Source of the DNA: Akkermansia muciniphila
GTDB taxonomy: Bacteria > Verrucomicrobiota > Verrucomicrobiia > Verrucomicrobiales > Akkermansiaceae
Assembly (NCBI RefSeq): GCF_018709685.1
Contig: NZ_JABDHQ010000005.1
Coordinates: 1 to 64,000, forward strand
Reading direction: 5' to 3'
DNA: 64,000 nt
Shown: one piece after another, positions 45,827 to 54,796 of the stretch
How positions within the stretch are numbered: the first letter of the stretch is position 1
Layout: each line of letters opens with the position of its first letter
Made by a program: the position numbers and the translations under genes
Notes under the pieces: model-generated
Databases searched by the model: none
The model's input: the letters and a program-made list of their open reading frames with translations, nothing else
What the model was told of the DNA's origin: nothing

Positions 45827-46633
45827 CTACCCTTTGCGGTAGTTTACGAGCGTTTCCACGTATACCCCGGAGATGCTGCCTCCCTCCATGGGGGCAATAT
45901 CCTTGAACGCGGGGTTGATGGGCTGCAGCGCATGTTCCATTTTTCCCGTTTCCGCATTTTTCTTCCGGATCAGTTTTTTCAGGGTCACGCCGCGGCCGTC
46001 GTTGTATTCCACAATGGTGCCCGGTTTGGGGATGGGCGGAGCGGTATGGCGCCGCATGACTACCAGCGCGCCGTCCGGGATGAGAGGTTCCATGGATTTT
46101 CCTTCCACGCGGACCACGTATTCATTTTTGCCCAGGGGTCTTTCCATGTAAATGGTGGACGGGACGGTATCGCTTTCCGCAAGGGAGCCGGCGGCGATGT
46201 TGCCGACGATCTGCGTGCTGTATTCGCGCCTGACGTGTGCACCAGGGGAAGGGAATTGTTCCGCCAGCGGAACGAAGGTGGGGCGTTCCGGCCGGAGCTG
46301 GCGCGCGTCCGCCGCTTGGTCTGCCAGTTCCGTCAGCCACTGGCGCAGGGGCACTCCCCGTTCAGAGGCGGCCCTTTCATAGTTCCGCATGCGTTCTTCC
46401 GTGATTTCCAGCACCAGGCGGTTGGTCTGAATGGGCGCATTTTCCGGCGCAACCGGTCCGTATTGGGACATCAGGGAATGAATTTTCAAAATGGCGTTGG
46501 AGGGGAAGGGGCCGGAGGGGGAAAGCCAGTTGTTGACCGTTCCTTTCTCCGTGCCGCATTTCCTGGCGAGCCAGTCACGGTCCTTTCCAATGGCTTTCAG
46601 CCAGCTTTTCACGTCCCCTTTTGTCGGTGTCAT
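45827..46633 (-). CDS. LexA/CI-like repressor with S24 self-cleavage domain
   Basis: The 268 residues have an N-terminal helix-turn-helix (DWLARKCGTEKGTVNNWLSPSG, about 20-42) and a C-terminal S24 peptidase domain. The cleavage pair Ala-Gly is in NIAAGSLAES, the catalytic Ser in VEGKSMEPLIPDG (31 residues after the Gly) and the Lys in RGVTLKKL. It should therefore cut itself when RecA is activated. I choose ATG 46633 rather than GTG 46648, because a promoter places +1 at that ATG. It acts on the palindromes in the divergent intergenic region. It could be a host LexA-type regulator or a phage relic. Confidence 0.85.
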   Translation of the reverse strand: MTPTKGDVKSWLKAIGKDRDWLARKCGTEKGTVNNWLSPSGPFPSNAILKIHSLMSQYGPVAPENAPIQTNRLVLEITEERMRNYERAASERGVPLRQWLTELADQAADARQLRPERPTFVPLAEQFPSPGAHVRREYSTQIVGNIAAGSLAESDTVPSTIYMERPLGKNEYVVRVEGKSMEPLIPDGALVVMRRHTAPPIPKPGTIVEYNDGRGVTLKKLIRKKNAETGKMEHALQPINPAFKDIAPMEGGSISGVYVETLVNYRKG

Positions 46634-46639
46634 GGCTTG

Positions 46640-46667
46640 ATCATACACGATTTTCGTGAATTGTCGA
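46640..46667 (-). promoter_or_regulatory. Promoter of the S24 repressor, apparently leaderless
   Basis: Read leftward: TCGACA (46667-46662), 16-base spacer, TATGAT (46645-46640), then CAAGCC and ATG. The sixth base after the -10 box precedes the A of ATG, so transcription would start at the start codon. The spacer contains the palindrome CACGA-N3-TCGTG. Confidence 0.55.
46646..46658. promoter_or_regulatory. Repressor operator 1
   Basis: CACGATTTTCGTG, a perfect 5-3-5 inverted repeat, lies between the -35 and -10 boxes of the repressor promoter. It shares the ACGA-N3-TCGT core with operator 2. Confidence 0.6.
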
Positions 46668-46709
46668 TAGAAAGAAGTAAATTGAATTCGTGAAAAATAT
46701 ATTGACTGA

Positions 46710-46726
46710 TTAACGAATATCGTTAA
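46710..46726. promoter_or_regulatory. Repressor operator 2
   Basis: TTAACGAATATCGTTAA, a perfect 7-3-7 inverted repeat, lies directly before the ribosome site of the rightward membrane-protein gene. A half-like site TTCGTGAA is at about 46687-46694. Confidence 0.6.
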
Positions 46727-46735
46727 AAAGAGGTC

Positions 46736-47062
46736 ATGAAGTACATGCCTTTAGACCTTTCCATGATGAAGCCGGAGCCGTTCCCTTATCCTGTGATGAT
46801 GAGGTCCGCCCTGCATCCCAAAAGTCAACCATCCCGGGAAGAAGGGTGGTGCGGGCGCCTCGGTTCAGTCTGCGGCGCGCTGCAAACGCTGGTCCGCCAA
46901 TGCAGGGAAAAGGCGGAACGGCAGAAGATGGTGATGACCGTTCTTTCCGTAGCGGGGGCGTGCGCTTTCGGCCTGGTGGCCGTCGGCGTGTTCTGGCTGG
47001 CCGTGGAGATGGATAATTCCGATTTGCAGGCTTCCAAGTCATCCTGTTCCATCAGGCCGTAA
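46736..47062 (+). CDS. Small membrane protein controlled by the S24 repressor
   Basis: 108 residues with one membrane helix (VMTVLSVAGACAFGLVAVGVFWLAVEM, about 66-91), an N-terminal Met/Pro-rich part and a short polar tail. A ribosome site AAAAAGAGG lies just upstream, behind the operator at 46710. Small membrane proteins beside LexA-like repressors are often division inhibitors or stress proteins (SidA or DidA in Caulobacter), but I see no sequence identity to those. Function inferred only from context. Confidence 0.7.
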   Translation: MKYMPLDLSMMKPEPFPYPVMMRSALHPKSQPSREEGWCGRLGSVCGALQTLVRQCREKAERQKMVMTVLSVAGACAFGLVAVGVFWLAVEMDNSDLQASKSSCSIRP

Positions 47063-47483
47063 ACCGGGCCTTGCGCGGGGGCCCGGCACGCTTTTCCTGC
47101 GCCGCCGCGCCCGTAAATAACCGGGACCGCGTTTGATGAGACCGGACTTGTTTTCCCCGGTTGAAACGGCTTGCAGAGGAAGAAAAGGTCCCGGCTGGGA
47201 GCCGGAGCGCGGTTGAACTCCCGTGTTTGCGGATGTTCTCCGGTACAGCGGGCGGGATGAATGGAAAGTGTGAATTTTTTGAGGGATAAACGGAAGGGAT
47301 GGTTTATTTTTTGCGCCTGAAATATTTGATGATGAATTGTTTGAAATGATTTTGAAATTATTTTCAAGATTTTTCTTTCCTTAGAGTAAGTGTAACCATT
47401 TAGATGATAGGTAATGCGCTGCTTTCCGTTTCCGTCCGGATGTTCCGGGGGCCGGAAAGCAGCCGTCAAACGAACCTGTCATC
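47063..47483. other. Intergenic region with MerR-type promoter
   Basis: About 420 bases with no convincing gene. The AT-rich right half contains a TTGAAA-N4-TTTCAA palindrome (about 47352-47367) and, at 47381, the MerR-type dyad that probably controls the Fe-alcohol dehydrogenase operon. Confidence 0.45.
47375..47405 (+). promoter_or_regulatory. MerR-type promoter of the Fe-ADH operon
   Basis: The dyad TTAGAGTAAGTGTAA (47381-47395) sits between CTTTCC (47375-47380) and TTAGAT (47400-47405). The 19-base spacing is the long spacer of MerR-activated promoters. Confidence 0.55.
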
Positions 47484-48671
47484 ATGCCAGACCATACCAA
47501 TTCCACATTCATCGTGCATGTGCCCACCCGGCTTCTTTTCGGGGCCGGGCAACTGGAAAACCTGCACCGGGAGACCATGCCGGGCCGCAAGGCCATGATT
47601 GTTATTTCCAACGGGAAGTCCACGCGGGCCAACGGTTATCTGGACCGCCTCACCGGACAGCTTGAGAAGACCGGCGTTGAATACGCCGTTTTTGACCGGG
47701 TGGAGCCCAATCCCCTGAAGTCCACCGTGAACGCCGGTGGCCGGTTTGCCCGCGAACACGGCTGTGATTTCATCATCGCCCTGGGCGGCGGAAGCTGCAT
47801 GGATGCCGCCAAGTCCATGGCGCTCATGGCGGTGAACAGCGGCGATTACTGGGATTACATCCCGTCCGGTACCAGGAAGGGGCGTCCCGTTGCCAACAGG
47901 CCTCTTCCGCTCGTCGCCATTACCACCACCGCCGGAACCGGATCGGAAGCGGATGCGGGCACCGTGGTCACGAATGAGGAAGCGCATGAAAAAACGGGGT
48001 TTGTCCATCCGGACCTGTTTCCGGCGCTTTCCATCGTGGACCCCGGACTGATGCTTACCGTTCCTCCCCTTTTTACGGCCTTTCAGGGATTTGACGCCCT
48101 GTTCCACAGCGTGGAGGGCTACGTTTCCAATGGCACGAACCTGATGAGTGACATGTACGCCCTGACGGCCATGGAGCATATCAGCCGTTACCTGCCCAGG
48201 GCGGTGGCTGACGGGTCCGACCTGGAGGCCCGTACGCATGTGGCCTTCGGCAATACCCTGTCCGGTTACGTGATGTGCGTGGGCCGCTGCACCAGCGAGC
48301 ATTCCCTGGAGCATGCCTTGTCCGCCTACCATCAGGTGCTGCCCCACGGAGCAGGCCTCATCATGATCAGCAAGGCGTATTTCACGCACCTGATTGAACG
48401 GCATGTGGCGGATGAACGCTTTGTCCGCATGGCGCAGGCCATGGGGATGCCGGACGCCGCGGCCCCCATGGATTTCTTCACTATGCTGGACAGGCTGCAA
48501 ACGGCCTGCGGAGTCAGCGGCCTGTGCATGAGCGACTACGGCATCACGCCGGAAGAGTTCGGGAAGATGGCGGCCAACGCCAGGGAAACCATGGGGTTCC
48601 TGTTCCAGTGCGACCGCGTGGAACTGTCCCTGGAGGATTGCGTTTCCATTTACCGGGAGTCCTATCGTTAA
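47484..48671 (+). CDS. Iron-containing alcohol dehydrogenase
   Basis: NAD(P)H-dependent reductase of aldehydes (YqhD/BdhA type). The 395 residues have the nucleotide-binding GGGS motif (ALGGGSCMDAAKS, about 99-111) and TTTAGTGSE. Metal ligands are D204 and H208 (FDALFHSVE) plus the His cluster at 273-288 (EHSLEHAL...VLPHG). The family's length is matched. It is followed after 18 bases by a FMN-reductase gene with which it is probably cotranscribed. Its MerR-type promoter suggests induction by aldehydes. Confidence 0.93.
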   Translation: MPDHTNSTFIVHVPTRLLFGAGQLENLHRETMPGRKAMIVISNGKSTRANGYLDRLTGQLEKTGVEYAVFDRVEPNPLKSTVNAGGRFAREHGCDFIIALGGGSCMDAAKSMALMAVNSGDYWDYIPSGTRKGRPVANRPLPLVAITTTAGTGSEADAGTVVTNEEAHEKTGFVHPDLFPALSIVDPGLMLTVPPLFTAFQGFDALFHSVEGYVSNGTNLMSDMYALTAMEHISRYLPRAVADGSDLEARTHVAFGNTLSGYVMCVGRCTSEHSLEHALSAYHQVLPHGAGLIMISKAYFTHLIERHVADERFVRMAQAMGMPDAAAPMDFFTMLDRLQTACGVSGLCMSDYGITPEEFGKMAANARETMGFLFQCDRVELSLEDCVSIYRESYR

Positions 48672-48689
48672 ATCCGGGAGGCTTTTACC

Positions 48690-49226
48690 ATGAGCAAAAA
48701 GATTCTGATTATTTCCTCAAGCCCGCGCAAGGGCGGCAATTCCGACCTTCTGTGTGATGAGTTCTTGAAGGGCGCCCGGGGCGCAGGCCATGAAGTGGAG
48801 AAGGTGCGCCTGGCGGAGAAGCGCATCGGCTATTGCCGCGGCTGCGGCGTGTGCCATGACGCCCACGCCTGCCTCCAGAAGGACGATATGGCGGAACTGC
48901 TGGACAAACTGGTGGCGGCGGACGTCATCGTACTGGCCACCCCCGTGTATTTTTACACGCTGTGCGGCCAGATGAAGACGTTCATCGACCGCACGGTGCC
49001 CCGCTACCAAGAGATGCGGGACAAGGAGTTTTACTTCATTCTGGCCGCGGCGGAGGATAACCGGGCCGGCATGGAGCGCACCGTGGAGTGCTTCCGCGGT
49101 TTTCTGGACTGCCTGGAAGGGGCGGTGGAGAAGGGCGTGGTTTACGGCGCCGGAGCCTGGAAGATGGGGGACATCAAGGGCAATCCGGCCATGAAGCAGG
49201 CCAGAATCATGGGGATAGGAGTTTAG
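48690..49226 (+). CDS. NADPH-dependent FMN reductase / flavodoxin-fold oxidoreductase
   Basis: 178 residues of flavodoxin fold. The FMN phosphate-binding loop is ISSSPRKGGNSDLL (about 8-21) and the second FMN segment is ATPVYFYTLCGQMKTFIDR (about 84-102). Two Cys pairs, CRGCGVC and later C, sit on the face near the active site. Similar proteins reduce iron, quinones or azo and nitro compounds. A GGGAGG ribosome site is 9 bases before ATG. Confidence 0.88.
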   Translation: MSKKILIISSSPRKGGNSDLLCDEFLKGARGAGHEVEKVRLAEKRIGYCRGCGVCHDAHACLQKDDMAELLDKLVAADVIVLATPVYFYTLCGQMKTFIDRTVPRYQEMRDKEFYFILAAAEDNRAGMERTVECFRGFLDCLEGAVEKGVVYGAGAWKMGDIKGNPAMKQARIMGIGV

Positions 49227-49438
49227 GGAACGCCTCTCATGAAGGAATCCGGAATACAGGGAAGAGATGAATAAAGATTTTTGCGCACAGTGAGGATAGG
49301 TGAGCGCTTCCCGCGGCGTCCGGGTTTCCGGATACGGGATGAGGATGCCGCGGGAAGACAGCCTCCCGTTCTCTTTTTTCCACGGGGAGGCCCGGCCCCG
49401 TTTCCATGCCGGGCAGCCAGTTCCATTAAACACAGGCC

Positions 49439-49888
49439 ATGAAAAGAATATTACTGTATTTGCATGCCGCAGGGGCTTTGCTTGCCCCCTGCTGCTCCGC
49501 GGAGCCGGAGGCTCCGTCACCATCTCCAAGCACCATGAATATTACGATTAAAGCAGGGGAACGGGAAGTTGCCGCCACTCTCCAGGATAGCGACGCCGCC
49601 AGGGATTTCATGTCCCTGCTGCCTCTGACGCTGGTTCTGGAAGATTACGGGGATACCGAGAAGATCAGCCCCTTGCCCGGAAAACTGTCCGCCGCCGGGG
49701 CGCCGTCCGTGGGGAAACCCTTCCGGGGGGCCATCGCCTACTACGCCCCATGGGGCAATTTATGCATTTTCAGGAAGGATTTCAGACCGTCCGGCGGCCT
49801 GGTCATTCTGGGGAGCCTGGACGGGGATGGCCTGAAGGCCCTGGATGTTCCCGGAAAGCTCCGCGTGACCATTGACGTGAAACGCTGA
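49439..49888 (+). CDS. Secreted cyclophilin-like fold protein
   Basis: A 149-residue exported protein with a short signal peptide (MKRILLYLHAAGALLAPCCSA; the Cys pair also fits a lipobox). The mature part (MNITIKAGEREVAATLQDSDAARDFMSLLPLTL... DYGDTEKISPLP... YAPWGNLCIF) is the cyclophilin-like fold found beside flavodoxins and aldo/keto reductases in Bacteroides and Proteobacteria. It is not a true PPIase. It lies 212 bases after the FMN reductase. Confidence 0.82.
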   Translation: MKRILLYLHAAGALLAPCCSAEPEAPSPSPSTMNITIKAGEREVAATLQDSDAARDFMSLLPLTLVLEDYGDTEKISPLPGKLSAAGAPSVGKPFRGAIAYYAPWGNLCIFRKDFRPSGGLVILGSLDGDGLKALDVPGKLRVTIDVKR

Positions 49889-50101
49889 TTCCGGGGCTTT
49901 TCCGGGTTGCGCCGGAACCGGATTCATTCCTTGCTGTTGGAACCGGGAGAAAACCGTTTTCCGGTTGCAGGGGGGGCCTGGCGCCTCATTGTTGGAGAAG
50001 ACGGTGGTAATGACATGAAACAATTATTTATAAGAAGATGAAATTAATACGTTTATTGAATCAGGGCGCCGATGCGTCCTGCGGCTGGAAAGGAGGGAAG
50101 A

Positions 50102-51379
50102 ATGCCTCCCGCTGAACAATTGAACCCCGTCAGTCCGCGGGAGCGTTCCGTGGTTCTGGATGCCCTGCGGGGGCTGGCGCTTCTGGGCATCTGCCTTGCC
50201 AATTTCCCGGAGTTTTCCCTGTACACGTTCCAGAGTCAGGAAGTTGTTTCCGCCATGCCCACGGCCGGAATCGACCGCGTGGTCCGGTTTCTTCAGTATG
50301 TTTTCATTGACGGCAAGTTTTATAGTTTGTTTTCCCTGCTGTTCGGCATCGGTTTTTCCATCATCATGGCTCATTCCATGGAGAAGGGGAGGAACGGCCT
50401 GGCCGTTTTTTACCGCAGAATGGGCCTTCTGGCCCTGATCGGGCTGCTGCACCTGATGCTTCTGTGGAGCGGGGATATCCTGCTCCTGTACGCGCTGACC
50501 GGCATGCTGCTGCCGCTGTTCCGGAACGTGCCGGACAGGAAGCTGCTTGCCGCTGCTGCCGTGCTCGTTTTCTGTCCCGTCCTGATGGACATTCTGAAGA
50601 TACTGCCGGGCCTCCGGCTGGACCTGGCCGCCTCCGTGGAGGGCGCGGTCCAGTATTTCAACGGGCACAGCGGGATTACGGAGGACAATTTCAGCAGGTG
50701 GCTGGTGGATGGGGAGCATTATTCCGACGTGCTGAAGTTCACGCTGTCCGGGGCATTCATCCGCGTTCAGGAACTGCTGGAAAGCAACCGGGTGTTCAAG
50801 GTTCTGGCCCTGTTCCTGCTGGGCCTGTATGTGGGGAGAAAGGGCATTTACGCGAATTTGAAGATCCACCGGGAGCTTTTGAAGAAGGTGTGCCGTTACG
50901 GTTTTCTGGCGGGGCTTCCCCTGTCCTTCCTTTATGCCGCCCATGCGCTTCATCTGCTGGGCGGGGGGCCCGTGGCGGGCGCCTGCCTGTATGCCCTCAG
51001 CGTCATTCCGCTGAGCCTGGCGTATGCGTCCGTTTTCTGCCTGTGGTTCCTGCGCCGGCAGCAGGCTCCCCTGTTCCGCGCCCTGGCAGCTCCCGGGAGG
51101 ATGGCGCTGACCAACTACATCGGCCAGTCCGTCCTGGGCATGGTCCTGTTTTACGGCATAGGCTTCCGCCTGGGCGCGCGGATGGGGCTGGCGCAGGTGG
51201 AATTGACTGCCGCCGCCGTTTTCCTGTTCCAGGTTTTGTTCAGCCATGCGTGGCTGAAATTCTGCCTGTTCGGCCCCTTGGAATGGGGGTGGCGCATGCT
51301 CACTTACGGAAAACGGCTTCCGTTGTTCCGGAAGCCTCCGCTTCTCCGCGGAGGGAAGGCGGCTCCTTTTCACAAATAA
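50102..51379 (+). CDS. DUF418 family membrane protein
   Basis: The 425 residues show a DUF418 pattern: RSVVLDALRGLALLGICLANF at the start, the segment LFGIGFSIIMAHS, and a C-terminal end with ALTNYIGQSVLGMVLFY. About ten helices. The start is fixed by AAGGAGG at good spacing before ATG 50102; an upstream ATG (50072) has no ribosome site. DUF418 proteins are sometimes called membrane transporters or acyltransferase-like, but no function has been established. Confidence 0.85.
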   Translation: MPPAEQLNPVSPRERSVVLDALRGLALLGICLANFPEFSLYTFQSQEVVSAMPTAGIDRVVRFLQYVFIDGKFYSLFSLLFGIGFSIIMAHSMEKGRNGLAVFYRRMGLLALIGLLHLMLLWSGDILLLYALTGMLLPLFRNVPDRKLLAAAAVLVFCPVLMDILKILPGLRLDLAASVEGAVQYFNGHSGITEDNFSRWLVDGEHYSDVLKFTLSGAFIRVQELLESNRVFKVLALFLLGLYVGRKGIYANLKIHRELLKKVCRYGFLAGLPLSFLYAAHALHLLGGGPVAGACLYALSVIPLSLAYASVFCLWFLRRQQAPLFRALAAPGRMALTNYIGQSVLGMVLFYGIGFRLGARMGLAQVELTAAAVFLFQVLFSHAWLKFCLFGPLEWGWRMLTYGKRLPLFRKPPLLRGGKAAPFHK

Positions 51380-51398
51380 ATGCCCGGGAGATTTTCCA

Positions 51399-52409
51399 AT
51401 GCCTGCCTATCCCATCACGGAACAACCGGGGCGCCCGGGAATCATCACCGCGTATTTCATGATTTACGTCGTCTGGGGGTCCACTTATTACTTCATCGGG
51501 AGGGCTCTGGAGGATTTCCCCCCGTTTTTGCTGGGCGGCCTGCGCTTCTGCGCCGCCGGGTTCCTTCTCCTGCTGGCGGCCCGCGCCCGGGGGGAGGGCG
51601 TTTTCCGGAGCGCCCTGGTCCGGAAGTCCGCCGTCAGCGGCGTCATCCTCCTTTTTGTGGACATGGCCGTGGTCATGCTGGCCCAGCGGTATTTGAGCAG
51701 CAGCCTGGTGGCTATCGTCGTCTCCTCCACGGCCATCTGGATCATGGCGCTGGACGCTCCCATGTGGCGCAGGAATTTCCGGAGCGTTTCCGCCCTGGCG
51801 GGCATGGGCGCCGGATTCCTGGGGGTGGGGCTTTTGTTCGCGGAGCAGGCGTTTCAGGAAGAGGGGGGCGGCCAGGGGGCGCAGGGAATTCTTCTGCTCG
51901 TCCTGGGCTGCGTCTCCTGGGCCATGGGCACGCTGTACGCCAAGTACCGTTCCTGCGCGGAGGAAGCGGTGAATAACGTGGGCGGAGCCGCGTGGCAGAT
52001 GCTGGCGGCGGGGGCCATGTTCTGGTGCTGGGCCCTGGCCCGGAGGGAGCCGGAGGAAATGAACTGGGCGGACGTTCCCGCGTCCGCGTGGCTGTCCCTG
52101 GCTTATCTGGTGCTGTTCGGTTCCATTCTGGCGTATACCAGTTATATCTGGCTGCTCAAGGTGCGGCCTGCGGCGGAGGTGGGCACGCACGCCTATGTCA
52201 ATCCGCTGGTGGCCGTGGTCCTGGGCTGCGCGGCCGGAGGGGAGGGAATGACGTGGGTGCGGATGGCCGGGCTGTGCATCATCCTGGGCAGCATCGCGCT
52301 GGTCAGGAGAACCCCGGCGGAAGCTCCATCCGGGGAGGAGAAGGGGCTTTTCCCGGACCGCCCCGTGGAGTACAGGAGGGAAGTAGCCTGCCGGGGAAGT
52401 GAAAAATGA
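51399..52409 (+). CDS. EamA family transporter (DMT superfamily)
   Basis: The 336-residue drug/metabolite exporter has ten helices arranged in two EamA repeats (start MIYVVWGSTYYFIGRAL; repeat 2 GCVSWAMGTLYAKY). It starts 19 bases after the DUF418 gene, so they are likely cotranscribed. Homologues such as YedA export amino acids or small metabolites. The substrate is unknown. Confidence 0.88.
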   Translation: MPAYPITEQPGRPGIITAYFMIYVVWGSTYYFIGRALEDFPPFLLGGLRFCAAGFLLLLAARARGEGVFRSALVRKSAVSGVILLFVDMAVVMLAQRYLSSSLVAIVVSSTAIWIMALDAPMWRRNFRSVSALAGMGAGFLGVGLLFAEQAFQEEGGGQGAQGILLLVLGCVSWAMGTLYAKYRSCAEEAVNNVGGAAWQMLAAGAMFWCWALARREPEEMNWADVPASAWLSLAYLVLFGSILAYTSYIWLLKVRPAAEVGTHAYVNPLVAVVLGCAAGGEGMTWVRMAGLCIILGSIALVRRTPAEAPSGEEKGLFPDRPVEYRREVACRGSEK

Positions 52410-52512
52410 ATGTTTTCACGAGTCCGTTTTTTATGAAATGAGTTTTATGACAGTTAATATCCATTGAATATAAATACATTAAAAATGATGAACCAGAAAA
52501 TGCTAAAAATGC

Positions 52513-52543
52513 TTTGCATTACAGTTACTATAATGAATAGCCT
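52513..52543 (+). promoter_or_regulatory. MerR-type promoter of the DUF3737 operon
   Basis: TTTGCA (52513-52518), dyad TTACAGTTACTATAA (52519-52533), and TAGCCT (52538-52543), again with 19 bases between hexamers. A TATAAT also lies within the dyad's right half. The ribosome site AGAGGAAGG follows shortly after. Confidence 0.55.
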
Positions 52544-52563
52544 GAAGGAAGAAAGAGGAAGGC

Positions 52564-53556
52564 ATGATTGGCGGCCAGCGCCGTTCCCATTTCTTTCCGC
52601 TCCCTCCCTTTGCCGGGAGTCCGTCACCGCCGCGTAAACGGCACGCCATGAATATCAGAAGAACATTTTACCAAACCATGACCATGACCAAGAGAATGAT
52701 TAAAAACACTTCCTACGAAGGGGAACGCCCCTTGTTTGCCTCCCATCATTTGAGACTGGAGGACGTCACGATTTATCCCGGAGAGTCCGCCCTAAAGGAG
52801 TGTTCCGACATTGAAGCCGTGCGGTGCGAGTTCCGGGGCAAGTACCCCTTCTGGCACAATGACGGCCTCCTGATCCAGGATTGCCTGTTCCGGGAAGGCG
52901 CCCGCGCCGCCATCTGGTATTCCCGGAACCTGCGCATGCAGGATACGCGGGTGGAGGCGCCCAAGATGTTCCGTGACATGGACGGAATGGTGCTGGAGAA
53001 CGTGGTCCTGACTGATGCCCTGGAGTGCTGCTGGCACTGCCGGAATGTGGAGCTCCGCAACGTGCAGGCGGACAAAGGCGATTACCTGTTCATGCACGGG
53101 GAGAATATAGACATTGACGGCTTCCGCCTGAACGGGAATTACTCCTTCCAGTATTGCAGGAACGTAGTGATCCGCCATGCGGAGATCCATTCCAAGGACG
53201 CCTTCTGGAATACGGAGGACGTGACGGTGTATGATTCCGTGGTGGACGGTGAGTATCTGGGCTGGCATTCCAAGAACCTCCGCCTGGTGAATTGCCGTAT
53301 TTCCGGCACGCAGGCGCTGTGCTACGCGGAGAACCTGGTGCTGGAGAACTGCACGTTCGGGGAGGATGCGGACCTTTGCTTTGAGTACTCCTCCGTCCGG
53401 GCGGAGATCAAGGGGCGCGTCCACAGCGTCAAGAATCCGCGCAGCGGCCGCATCGTGGCGGACAGTTACGGAGAGATCATTCTGGACGGGAACTGCAAGG
53501 CCCCGGCGGACTGCTCCGTTGAAACGGCGAAAACCCAGTCGGGAGAAGCGGCATGA
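52564..53556 (+). CDS. DUF3737 family beta-helix protein
   Basis: The 330 residues form a DUF3737 right-handed beta-helix with many NVxLxNC-like rungs (RNLRMQDTRV, RNVELRNVQ, ENLVLENCTF). The ATG at 52564 directly follows a strong ribosome site (AGAGGAAGG); the family core starts only at MIKNTSYEGERPLF, so the first 48 residues may be an extension. A start at 52648 is the alternative. It is coupled (ATGA) to the PatB gene. DUF3737 proteins often neighbour PatB/MalY-type enzymes and aldo/keto reductases; their substrate is unknown. Confidence 0.85.
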   Translation: MIGGQRRSHFFPLPPFAGSPSPPRKRHAMNIRRTFYQTMTMTKRMIKNTSYEGERPLFASHHLRLEDVTIYPGESALKECSDIEAVRCEFRGKYPFWHNDGLLIQDCLFREGARAAIWYSRNLRMQDTRVEAPKMFRDMDGMVLENVVLTDALECCWHCRNVELRNVQADKGDYLFMHGENIDIDGFRLNGNYSFQYCRNVVIRHAEIHSKDAFWNTEDVTVYDSVVDGEYLGWHSKNLRLVNCRISGTQALCYAENLVLENCTFGEDADLCFEYSSVRAEIKGRVHSVKNPRSGRIVADSYGEIILDGNCKAPADCSVETAKTQSGEAA

Positions 53557-54728
53557 AGTACGATTTTGACACAGTGGTTCCGCGCCGCGGCACGAATTCC
53601 TACAAGTGGGATTCCATGCCCGCGGGGGACATCCTCCCCATGTGGGTGGCGGACATGGATTTCCGCACGGCCCCGGCCGTGACGGAGGCCATCCGGAAGA
53701 GGGCGGAACACGGCATCTTCGGCTATACGCGGGTGCCGGATTCCTATTATGAGGCGGTGGTGAACTGGTTTGCGCGCCGCCACGGCTGGAAGATCAGGCC
53801 GGAGTGGATGATTTACACCACGGGGGTGGTTCCCGCCCTGTCCGCGATCATCCGGGCGCTGGCCTCTCCGGGGGACAAGGTGCTGGTGCAGACGCCGGTG
53901 TACAACTGCTTTTTCTCCTCCATCCGCAACAACGGCTGCGTGGTGGAGGAGAATCCGCTGAAGTATGAGGACGGGAAGTACACCCTTGATGTGGAGGACC
54001 TGAAACGGAAAGCGGCTGATCCCGCCGTCAAGCTCCTGCTCCTGTGCAATCCCCACAATCCCGCCGGGCGCGTGTGGACGAGGCTGGAGCTGGAGAAGAT
54101 CGCGGAGATCTGCCGGAGAAACGGCGTGCTGGTGGTGGCGGATGAGATTCATTGCGAGCTGGCGTATCCCGGCCATCCCTACACGCCCTTCGCCTCCCTG
54201 TCGGAGGAAGCCCTGCGCCATTCCGTCACCTGCATTTCCCCCAGCAAGGCCTTCAATCTGGCGGGCATCCAGATCGCCAACATCGTCGCGGCGGATGAGG
54301 AAATACGGCAGAAGATAGACAAGGCAATCAACATTAACGAGGTGTGCGACGTGAACTCCTTCACCGTGGACGCGCTGGAGGCAGCCTACAACAACGGGGA
54401 GGAATGGCTGGAGGAGCTGAAGCTCTACCTTTACCGGAATTATGAAACGGTCCGGGACGTGCTGGGCGGCCGCCTGCCACAGCTCCGCGTGCTGCCGCTG
54501 GAAGGCACGTACCTGGTCTGGATGGACTGTTCCGCGCTGGGGCTTCCCGAGGCGGAAATCGTCCGCCTGCTGGAGGAAGAAGGCCGCGTGATGGTGAACG
54601 GCGGGGAAATGTACGGGGAGACGCAGGGCTGCTTCATCCGCCTGAACATCGCCTGTCCCCGGAAATTGCTGCTTGAAGGGCTGGACAGAATCTGCCGGAC
54701 CCTGGATGGCCGCGTTTCCGGAACATGA
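53553..54728 (+). CDS. patB: PatB/MalY-type aminotransferase, probable cystathionine beta-lyase
   Basis: PLP enzyme of fold type I that cleaves C-S bonds of cystathionine or S-conjugates. The 391 residues have the family start DFDTVVPRRGTNSYKWD, the substrate-site motif PMWVADMDF, and the PLP Lys in SPSKAFNLAG (K232). The start overlaps the DUF3737 stop. It probably processes thiol conjugates or sulphur compounds in the same detoxification system. MalY-like regulation cannot be excluded. Confidence 0.93.
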   Translation: MKYDFDTVVPRRGTNSYKWDSMPAGDILPMWVADMDFRTAPAVTEAIRKRAEHGIFGYTRVPDSYYEAVVNWFARRHGWKIRPEWMIYTTGVVPALSAIIRALASPGDKVLVQTPVYNCFFSSIRNNGCVVEENPLKYEDGKYTLDVEDLKRKAADPAVKLLLLCNPHNPAGRVWTRLELEKIAEICRRNGVLVVADEIHCELAYPGHPYTPFASLSEEALRHSVTCISPSKAFNLAGIQIANIVAADEEIRQKIDKAININEVCDVNSFTVDALEAAYNNGEEWLEELKLYLYRNYETVRDVLGGRLPQLRVLPLEGTYLVWMDCSALGLPEAEIVRLLEEEGRVMVNGGEMYGETQGCFIRLNIACPRKLLLEGLDRICRTLDGRVSGT

Positions 54729-54796
54729 ACGAGCCCGGCATTCCCGGGCGGCCTCGCAGGAAAATAACAAACAATCAAGTTACCATGGGAAACAAC

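Noticed and set aside
46634-46648. GTG start for the S24 repressor
   Set aside because: It overlaps the operator and -10 box; the promoter places transcription start at ATG 46633.
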